A stretch of 64,000 nucleotides of DNA from Naumovozyma dairenensis CBS 421 (Eukaryota; Ascomycota; Saccharomycetes; Saccharomycetales; Saccharomycetaceae), in the NCBI RefSeq assembly GCF_000227115.2, contig NC_016483.1:248001-312000 (forward strand). Reading direction: 5' to 3'. The position numbers and the translations under genes are program-made. Positions 30,335-37,902 of the stretch are shown here, piece by piece; positions within the stretch are counted from its first letter, which is position 1, and each line of letters opens with the position of its first letter. Under the pieces are notes generated by a model, which saw nothing but the letters and a program-made list of their open reading frames with translations, was not told where the DNA came from and did no database searches.

Positions 30335-31264
30335 TCAGAATCCCTTGACAAAACAAAATATGATATTAACCATGATGCCGGCAAACATTGACATTTTTTG
30401 TCTTTTATTGAATAATCCGTCAATTTTCATTAACAAAAAGCTAAATATACCAAATGTAAATCCAATGAAAATCCCAATCAATAAATCTTTGTTATGTTTA
30501 AAATTGGTAATAGGAATTGAGTTAAACCGATCTGAATTTGTATCAAACACATTACCATTATTACCATTTGTCCCACTTTCCATCCATTGTTCTTCTAATT
30601 GCCTTATATCATTATTATTATTCTGTTCATTATTTGGATGCTGATTCTGTTCATAATCATCATTCTCATTCTGTAAGTCACCATAAGTAGCCCTAAATTG
30701 TTGCCTTAACAATTCCACTTCTTGTTCACTAAACCCAACGGCCCTCAATCTATCAAACCCAATGGCTTGAGTAGTCGTCCCATCTTGGTTTTGACCTATT
30801 TCATCCATCTTATCTTCATCTTGCAATTCTTCAGGGGTCAAAATATCAGTCCCAACAATACAATGCACATAAATTTTATTCTCTCTTTCATCGCTTTCTT
30901 CAGATTCCACTTGGTTGAAATACTGAGATAGTTGGAATTTTAAATTAGTATGTAAATTTAAAAGAACACCATTTCTAATGAACTTCAAACGATGAGAAGT
31001 TGTTTCAGAGGGTCTTAATTCCCTACACATTCGTCTTAACCATGCAGTATTTATTACATCTAATGAAACGTTTGTGATATTCAATTCTATATCTTTTATT
31101 CTTTCATCTGAGAATCGTATCACTATGTATCGTGAGTTTATTCTTCCATTTCTGGATAATGATGATGAGGTACCTTGTTGTTGTTGTTGTTGAGATGATA
31201 TGGAATTCGGAAGGGATCTTGATAAATGTTGGTTTGTGGATGGTAATAGTGGTTCCTTAGACAT
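30335..31264 (-). CDS. DSC3: Dsc E3 ubiquitin ligase complex subunit 3
   Basis: Dsc3 belongs to the Golgi and endosome-associated Dsc ubiquitin ligase (with Tul1, Dsc2, Ubx3), which degrades membrane proteins. The protein has 309 residues. A Ser/Gln-rich N-terminus (including five Gln) precedes a ubiquitin-like domain (about 45-135, beginning YIVIRFSDERIKDIELNI). A linker with Asp/Asn tracts follows. Two C-terminal hydrophobic segments are seen: LLIGIFIGFTFGIFSFLLM and MFAGIMVNIIFCFVKGF. This architecture and the YOR223W position and strand support the call. Confidence 0.92.
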   Translation of the reverse strand: MSKEPLLPSTNQHLSRSLPNSISSQQQQQQGTSSSLSRNGRINSRYIVIRFSDERIKDIELNITNVSLDVINTAWLRRMCRELRPSETTSHRLKFIRNGVLLNLHTNLKFQLSQYFNQVESEESDERENKIYVHCIVGTDILTPEELQDEDKMDEIGQNQDGTTTQAIGFDRLRAVGFSEQEVELLRQQFRATYGDLQNENDDYEQNQHPNNEQNNNNDIRQLEEQWMESGTNGNNGNVFDTNSDRFNSIPITNFKHNKDLLIGIFIGFTFGIFSFLLMKIDGLFNKRQKMSMFAGIMVNIIFCFVKGF

Positions 31265-31959
31265 TATTTTGGGAGAGAGTAATTCACGTTTAGATGATTA
31301 ACCAGAGGATCTGTTGCACTTTTTATGGCTTTGTTTCCAGTGAAAGGTGGCTTTATTACAACCAAGTTTTTATTTTTTTGTTAATGAGATGATTTTCTTT
31401 ATATGTAAAAGAAATTGAGGCGCCCTTAAATGAAACCGCCACTTACGCACAAATTATACAATGCCTTATGAAGAAAATAGTAGCTAATATCTTTTATGTT
31501 GATATGATATGATATGATATTTCAATTTACCAATATATATATCTAATGCTAAATAATGTCTATATAAAATATAATATAATCCAGACAGCATAAGGCTGTA
31601 TGGTAGAGAGGGGAATTATATAAAAATGCTTGTTCATAAGCTATATCTATTTACATGATGATAGTTTTGTAAATTTTCTTATCAGTAAAATCATGAATAT
31701 GTGTTTTAAAAATTTTCTCATTATTAAGAGGGATTATGAGAGTAAAATATGGAATTGCTTTCCTCCCTTATTTCTTTTAAGGTTTTTGGAAAAGTGACAG
31801 AATGATGAGATGTAGTATGAAGAGGGACCAATCGGGAAAGCAAAAGTAAAAGCAAAAAGCTTAGATAATAATAAAAATGAGTAGTCAATTAATAATTAAT
31901 ATATTAATAATGTAAGAATATTTTTTTTTGCTTATAACAGGCACTCTTCAAGAAAAATA
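31265..31959. other. Intergenic between DSC3 and ODC
   Basis: In S. cerevisiae the H/ACA snoRNA snR35 lies in the corresponding interval (recalled, not checked). I looked for a guide and H/ACA boxes and could not identify one with confidence. A GATAT(A)TGATAT pentamer-type repeat occupies about 31500-31521. Confidence 0.45.
31500..31521. repeat. Short TGATA pentamer tandem repeat
   Basis: About four copies of the pentamer TGATA are present. The same pentamer is repeated at 57515-57541. Confidence 0.85.
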
Positions 31960-32937
31960 TCATGCCTGTAGTTCTCTAAAGAAATTCATAACATTTGTAA
32001 ACACCACCAAAAGAACTGCACCACCTGGACCTAATCTCAAAACTTTTGGAACGAAACCTTTATACAAAGCTCTAAATCCTTCTTGATTATAAATCTTCAC
32101 AACAGATGGCCACGTCCAATTATATTTCCTAACACCGTTCACCATATCATTTGCGTCACTTTGTATTCTTGATTTAACGACATCAAACGGGGTATTAACC
32201 ATAACACCTACAGTCCCACCTATGAACCCAGCAATTAAATCATTCTTATTTTTATCGTTCTTATTTTTTGCGGTGGGTAACAATTCTCTTACTTGGAAAA
32301 TAATTCCAAAATAACCAGCGTTCCAAACCCCATTCCTCCATATAGTGGATTCCAACCCATTATACAAACCCTTAATACCATTTTTCTTCACTGTATCCTT
32401 AAGGACATCCACTGGACCATTAAATTTACAATTAACGTCTTGTAATTTAATCTTAACCAATTCAAATGGTACAATGACTATAGATTCTATTATCCCCGCA
32501 GAAGCACCACTTAGGATGGAAATCTTTTGAGTCAATTTTGTTTCACCGAATAAATTCTTGTAAAGTTTTTGAAATTCATCATTACATGCGAATTTGGTGG
32601 CTCTCTTTGGTGCTTCCATTAACATGGGGGATGATATACCTTTATATAATCTTGAAAAGCCTTCCTTTTTTACAATTTTGCTTAGACAATCAATGACACC
32701 TGTGTAGTTTTCTGATATGGTGGATGCAGCTGCTTTAGAGGAAGATGATAAAGGAATTGTCGAGGAGGAGGAAGTGCCGGCGGCGGCGGCCGCCATGATT
32801 GGAGGTGATATTTGTAATTGCATTCTTGTTTTCACAACGTCTAGTGGGTACATTACTGTTAATTCGGAAATACCAGCGATGGCACCTGCCATGAATTGGT
32901 AGCGGAAAGCTAATGGCTTTTCAGGTTGGTTCGACAT
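31960..32937 (-). CDS. ODC1: Mitochondrial 2-oxodicarboxylate carrier
   Basis: Odc1/Odc2 are inner-membrane carriers exchanging 2-oxoadipate and 2-oxoglutarate, linking the TCA cycle to lysine and glutamate biosynthesis. The protein has 325 residues (S. cerevisiae 310 and 307). It has three mitochondrial carrier repeats with signatures PLDVVKTR (31-38), PFELVKIK and PFDVVKSR. The extra length is an Ala/Ser-rich insertion in the first matrix loop (about 43-77, after RMQLQ), encoded by a GCC-type trinucleotide run. The start MSNQPEKPLAFRYQF fits the family. Position equals ODC2 (YOR222W) and ODC1 (YPL134C). Confidence 0.95.
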   Translation of the reverse strand: MSNQPEKPLAFRYQFMAGAIAGISELTVMYPLDVVKTRMQLQISPPIMAAAAAGTSSSSTIPLSSSSKAAASTISENYTGVIDCLSKIVKKEGFSRLYKGISSPMLMEAPKRATKFACNDEFQKLYKNLFGETKLTQKISILSGASAGIIESIVIVPFELVKIKLQDVNCKFNGPVDVLKDTVKKNGIKGLYNGLESTIWRNGVWNAGYFGIIFQVRELLPTAKNKNDKNKNDLIAGFIGGTVGVMVNTPFDVVKSRIQSDANDMVNGVRKYNWTWPSVVKIYNQEGFRALYKGFVPKVLRLGPGGAVLLVVFTNVMNFFRELQA

Positions 32938-33171
32938 TCTTGTCTCTGTTTTGTGGTGTCGCTGTGTGTTGAACCACTGTTTGTTGTTGTATTTCCTTTA
33001 TCAAGATTACTGCAGTTGTACAATGAGATCAATTGAAGTAAGAGTAATATTGGGTAAAATGTGTTTCAATCGAATTAGAACTAAAATTGGATTATGAGTA
33101 TTGTTTTATTCCTCATAAATAAATGAAACAGATGTTGTCTTGGTATTACGGCCAACGGGCACCACCATACT

Positions 33172-33178
33172 TGAGTCA
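33172..33178. promoter_or_regulatory. Gcn4-type site TGAGTCA
   Basis: A perfect TGASTCA match lies about 235 bp upstream of the ODC start codon. The position fits amino-acid control of a carrier that serves lysine and glutamate synthesis. A second perfect core (TGAGTCA) is at 33847-33853. Confidence 0.45.
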
Positions 33179-33216
33179 TGGACGCATCAAAAGGGACATC
33201 GCTTGAAGGTCACTCG

Positions 33217-33236
33217 NNNNNNNNNNNNNNNNNNNN
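33217..33236. other. Assembly gap (20 N)
   Basis: Undefined bases within an unusually G/C-rich patch. The real length is unknown. Confidence 0.95.
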
Positions 33237-34308
33237 GATCGATGGATGACGTTGAAAACCGGCAGCGGCTGCCCGAGTCACGGCTCGCCGGCGGCCTCGA
33301 AGTGAAAATTCGAACGGGACAGTGGCGCGAGGGTGCGCGCCGTCTTGAAAAACTGGAATCTTCTTGACATACGTACGTACGTACACATACGCGTGCTCGA
33401 TAGATTTAGTTAATACGTACTTGAATCAGCATCTATACTAGATAGTAAGTACACTGTACCGTTTATTGCAGGATAATTTGATTATCTGCTGGGTAGGGAT
33501 CCAGTTTATTGCATGCTAGTTCACCTGCCGAGACCTTGTATCAATTGCGAGAGGGGCCTAACTGACGTGTTCAGTAATTTCCTTCATTCGTTATGTGAGT
33601 TTCGTACCAAACATGCCTGGGCTGTCAGTCCAAAGCCCGCTTTTTTTGTATCAGGTTCGCCTATGGTCGAATAAACCAACCAAAAGGCGATTTACTATTA
33701 TAAGAGGATTTAAGACACATCTCTAGAAAATGAGGTGCCTTATACATTTATATATAATTCTCTAATGTTAAAAAAGAAGAGAAAACTGTCAATAAAAAAT
33801 CCACATCAACACTTGCTGTACTGAGAGAGTCTCTGTGTATTTTTCTTGAGTCAATCAGTTAGACAGAGAGACAGAAAGACAGAGAGATTCCACAACACCA
33901 CTATTTTCCAATTTTCGATTTTTGACGTCGCTCTTCAATGTGCGCCCCTTGTAAAACTGTTCGATCTTGTTGTTCGCTCTTTTGGTCCGCTTGAAATAAC
34001 CCTAAGAACCCTCTTAGTAAGTACATCCATCAACTATAGAACTGAAGTTTGAGATATCCCCATAAGAAAGGATGGAAACATTGGCAAAATTTACTAACTT
34101 GAAATCGAATTCGAAGATGAAGTCTTCCCCGAGACATTGAGCATAAACCTTACCAACAAATCTGCTTAAGATATTACATTATCCCACCTGGCGATATATC
34201 AGAAAACTCAAGAAATCGATCAATTACTTGCTTATTCTTGCAGCCCTTACTTACCCTTTGTCATCACAATAATATATATTCTGCTTCACTGTCGCACAGA
34301 AATATTAA

Positions 34309-35442
34309 ATGAGATTAATAACTTTCCCAGGCCAAGGAACATCCATATCAATTCCAATATTAAAGGCTTTAATAAGGAATAAATCAAAACAATTTCAAAC
34401 AATCTTAAACCAAAATGGTAGCAATTCAAATGACTTATTGAAATATATTTTCCAAAATCCATCAAGTCCAGGTAGTATTGCCGTTTGCGCAAACCTTTAC
34501 TATCAATTATATAAAATATTATCTCACGAATCATCAATACAAAATGATATGAATAAAGAAACAAAAGTACCGCCACCGCAGCAAAATATAGCTGACCAAG
34601 ATTCTTTATTATTGGGACATTCATTAGGTGAATTAACATGTCTAAGTATCAATAATCTTTTCAAACTTAATGATCTCTTCAAAATTGCCAATTATAGAAA
34701 CGACTTAATGATAAAGTACACAGAAAAATATTTAGTCGCTCACAAGATAAATCATTCAAGTAAATTTGAAATGTGGGCCTTATCATCACCAAATGCAATC
34801 CATTTACCAAACCAAGTAAATGACCTAATAACATCCTTACGTATAAACAAAAATGCACAAACCATTCAAGTAGCAAATGCCAACTCAATAAAACAATGTG
34901 TAGTAACAGGTCTCGTCGAAGACTTGGAATCCCTTCGAATAGAATTACATCTAGATTTCCCACGTTTACGAATTACAGAATTAACAAACCCAAATAATAT
35001 CCCTTTCCATAACGACACAATACTTAGACCAATCCAAGAACCATTATATGATTTCATATGGAATATCTTAAAGGAAAATGGCACCACAATAGTCACAGAA
35101 TTACAACATGGTATAATAACAAACTTAGACGGTAGCGTATCAAGATTCTTACATCATGCGTTGGAAAAATTCGTGAAATCAAGTTCAAATACTGTACAAT
35201 TTACAAAATGTTATGAAACTATTAATAATAAAGCTTTCCAAATTAATGATGCAGTGTGTTTCGGACCGGGGAATGTCATTTTCAATTTGATCAAGAGGAA
35301 TTGTCAAAATGTTACACCGTTTGAATATTCTTCTTTGACTACGGTTAATGCGTTCCATGATTATCATAATGCAAAGCAACAACAATCACAACAATCACAA
35401 GAAGCAAAAGGTGATGATAGTGGGAGGAAGCAAAATGACCAT

Positions 35443-35475
<33 letters not shown>

Positions 35476-35514
35476 GACGGTATCGTACCTGAAGAAGAGG
35501 TTCATTTGGAATAA
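34309..35514 (+). CDS. MCT1: Mitochondrial malonyl-CoA:ACP transferase
   Basis: Mct1 loads malonyl groups onto mitochondrial acyl carrier protein for type II fatty acid synthesis, needed for lipoic acid. The protein has 401 residues (S. cerevisiae 360). It opens with the family N-terminus MRLITFPGQGTS. The nucleophile elbow GHSLGE is at 103-108, with catalytic S105, and the conserved IPFHN block follows further on. The C-terminus differs from the family: after a Gln/Ser run it carries about six consecutive Asp-His pairs (encoded by GACCAC units, about 35437-35478), then an acidic end. Position and strand equal YOR221C. Confidence 0.94.
35437..35478 (+). repeat. GACCAC hexamer repeat within MCT1
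   Basis: The in-frame hexanucleotide repeat encodes the Asp-His tail of Mct1. Its purity suggests recent expansion and likely length polymorphism. Confidence 0.9.
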
Positions 35515-35636
35515 TTACTATGTAAATATAATATTAACTATAAAAAAGTTTTTATGATGGAATGGAGATCGTTGTACATTTAAAATAACTAACTTTTAGC
35601 TTATGCATACACACTCATATATATATAATTATTCAG

Positions 35637-36452
35637 TTAGTGAGCAAATTCATTTAATGTAATGGTCGGACTCTTTGGTGGGGTGTTTGGAGTAGATGAC
35701 GAATCCTTCCCAGATGCTACAGATAATGATGATGTTGATGATGAGGTATTCACTTTCAACGTATTTGGACGAATCGCATTCGAATTTACAACATCACTTG
35801 ATGGTGGTGGTGGTTGGAATAAATACTTTGTTTGTGAACCATCCACTGGAGACGAAGATGATTCCTTTGTAGATTGTGGTGATATCTTTGGAGCGGGTTC
35901 CTTATAATATATTGATTTAGAATCTGGAGCAAATTTCAACAGCGTGGGTGATTCTATGGAGGTTCTTCTATCAGGAGATAAAGATGGACCACCCAATGCC
36001 AAAGAACCTACTGCAATACCAGTCCTCACAGGGTCTGTATCTATTGATAATATTGGTTTTTGTAAACTATTCTTACCATCATTGTTATCATTGATTTTCT
36101 CCATGTCATCAAAGGAGCGTGATCTAATTGGTGGTCTATTCGAATCACCCTTAGCATTATTCACTAATAACGATTCAGTTAAATAAAGTTTAATTGGAGT
36201 TGGAGCCAATTCCTTCATCAACTTTTGCAAGAATTCATAGATTACATCTGTAGATTCTTGATCATTCATGATGATAACAATTCTACTTAAGAATTGCAAA
36301 GGAGTAAAATATTGTAAATTAATCTTCAAATTGGGGAAATTCTCATCAAAGATTTTTTCTTCTAATTCTTGTGGCCATTTAGAAACAAATTTCTCCTTTG
36401 GTATATCAGTAATTAAAATTTGTGTTTTCTTGACTTGGGTTTCTTGGTTCAT
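35637..36452 (-). CDS. RCN2: Calcipressin-type calcineurin regulator
   Basis: Rcn2 is a calcipressin-family protein that binds and modulates calcineurin. I place the start at ATG 36452 (MNQETQVKKTQILITD), giving 271 residues (S. cerevisiae 265); ten codons upstream are in frame but begin with TTG. The N-terminal RRM-like part shows LQYFTPLQFLSRIVIIM and LAPTPIKLYLTESLLV. The second half is Ser/Pro-rich with many SP/TP sites (SLSPDRRTSIESP, TPPKSP), as expected for GSK3 and calcineurin-linked phosphorylation. It lies next to MCT1, as YOR220W does. Confidence 0.88.
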   Translation of the reverse strand: MNQETQVKKTQILITDIPKEKFVSKWPQELEEKIFDENFPNLKINLQYFTPLQFLSRIVIIMNDQESTDVIYEFLQKLMKELAPTPIKLYLTESLLVNNAKGDSNRPPIRSRSFDDMEKINDNNDGKNSLQKPILSIDTDPVRTGIAVGSLALGGPSLSPDRRTSIESPTLLKFAPDSKSIYYKEPAPKISPQSTKESSSSPVDGSQTKYLFQPPPPSSDVVNSNAIRPNTLKVNTSSSTSSLSVASGKDSSSTPNTPPKSPTITLNEFAH

Positions 36453-37243
36453 TGTGAAAATAAAAAAAAAATTGTTTATCAAAATTGTTGAGTGAATGTC
36501 TTTGTGGTTTCGTTTTTTTCTATGCTAGCTTAATATATTTGTACAAACAAAAATTGAATTACTATGATATGATTGAAATGGGAGTTGAAGAATATTTATA
36601 TAAAGTCGCTTTATCGAGAACAGTTTGTTTAGAATTTTTTAGGGTAGTATTTGGGAATAGGCTTAGTTCAAACTGCGGTTGAAATAATGATCGCTGAACT
36701 AGAAAAATTGAATGAGGAGAAAATATGAGTATATTCTTACCAATTAAAAATATAAGTATAATAGAGGGGCAGACTGACAGTAATAGCTTAAAATGTATAG
36801 AGATGAGAATGCCCCGTTTGTTAAGAACTTTCCAATTTACCTGAATAATCCCTCTTTTATACAATCGATCTGAATCGAATTGAATCTAAATTAGTTTAAT
36901 TATGTTATATAAGCACGCGTGGGCGAATGCTGCGCCCTCCCCTCAGTGATGGGGCTATGGGGCTTGCCCCCCCACTTCTGCCCCGGCATTCCTTTGACGG
37001 GGTTTCTTCCCTCATCAACCCTACAAGGGTAAGAGTATAGGGTTGGAAGGAGGTCACATGAGTTTAACCCTGGTTTATTTACTAGGGTTGAGCACCCCCT
37101 CCTTGAACTGCCCATTTACAACGTCACAAAACATATATACAATTTGTGCATTTCTAAATATCTATCTCATATCCAAAAAAAAATTGAACCAGGAAGAGTG
37201 TAATCCAGGATTAGATACATTTCTAATATCCTAATCTCTTGCA
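36453..37243. promoter_or_regulatory. Divergent region RCN2 - STE13 relic with G/C-rich island
   Basis: The part at 36914-37110 is strikingly G/C-rich for this genome. It holds ACGCGT (36915-36920), STRE-type CCCCT in at least two places, two GGGGCT repeats near 36952-36963, and four AACCCT/AGGGTT motifs between 37017 and 37090. The last resemble Tbf1 half-sites (ARCCCTAA) without a perfect match. The island is between the RCN2 start and the truncated gene at 37244. Confidence 0.45.
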
Positions 37244-37837
37244 ATGTCGAATACATCTCTATCCTCAAGTGAAGACATTTCAAGTACCAATCAAGAGATA
37301 AATAATGACCTCTCTTTGAATTTAGATGAACTTAATGAGGATTTCCCAACAACTAGATCTGATTCAATAGATTTAGAAGCTAAATCGAAGAAAAAACATC
37401 CAAAGCCATATCATAGACGTTTACTGACCAAAAAAACATCGATATATCTCGTTATTCTGATTGTAGTTTGCCTAGGAGCCATCCTATTATTTTCACCTTC
37501 ATTTTTACCATCATTTTTCAAAAATAAAAAAACAAATGGTAGTAATACCTTCAAAAGGAAAACCTTAAATATTACTGGCGAAACTTTAATTTCTAATACA
37601 AATAAACAATTACAATTTTCTATCCCAAAACGAAAAGAAAATCCTCAAAATGGGGAGAATGTTTCATCATCATCATCCGTATCTCTAGTTGAACACATAG
37701 AGGGACAGAATCAAAGTATTTTGAAAGAATACCAGAAGTACACTATGGTCATTTACAATAATACTGGTTTTTTATTGGAAGACATAGAGTATAGTTCGGA
37801 TTCTGGGAACTTTATTCTCAAATTCACACTTATATGA
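37244..37837 (+). pseudogene. STE13: Truncated STE13 relic (type II membrane N-terminus, no protease domain)
   Basis: The 197-residue frame has a Ser/Asn/Glu-rich cytoplasmic N-terminus, a basic patch (KKKHPKPYHRRLLTKK), one membrane segment at about 66-84 (SIYLVILIVVCLGAILLFS) and a short lumenal part. This is the layout of Ste13/Dap2 dipeptidyl aminopeptidases, which are type II proteins of about 820-930 residues. The end (YTMVIYNNTGFLLEDIEYSS) resembles the early propeller of Dap2 (FIHNG...SPDLKRLLIR). It sits exactly where STE13 (YOR219C) lies, between RCN2 and RFC1 and on the right strand. Only 66 bases separate its stop from RFC1, so the catalytic Ser/Asp/His part is gone. The intact ohnologue is presumably elsewhere. 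It could still be expressed as a small membrane protein. Confidence 0.7.
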
Positions 37838-37902
37838 ATTGGTTTCAAACTCTTTAAGCTGATATGTATAATAGTCTATATAAATACGATTCTTTATTAT
37901 TA

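Larger units (their letters stand above)
32938..34308. other. Divergent intergenic region ODC - MCT1
   Basis: It contains a G/C-rich patch around the assembly gap (33135-33370), two Gcn4-type sites, a TACG tetranucleotide run (33369-33382), and purine/pyrimidine repeats (GACAGAGAGACAGAAAGACAG at 33861-33881). No confident gene was seen; short frames around 33140-33367 cross the N gap and are not credible. Confidence 0.5.

Noticed and set aside
31265..31959. snR35 H/ACA snoRNA expected by synteny with S. cerevisiae
   Set aside because: No convincing guide complementary to the 18S target, nor paired hairpins with H and ACA boxes, could be identified by eye; absence is not proven.
33300..33330. 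GTTCGAAT-like B box (minus strand) suggesting a tRNA
   Set aside because: The flanking bases cannot form a TpsiC stem and no A box or acceptor stem is present.
36453..36482. Ten extra N-terminal codons (TTG start) on RCN2
   Set aside because: The upstream residues are a poly-T artefact (Phe/Asn run); ATG at 36452 is the credible start.
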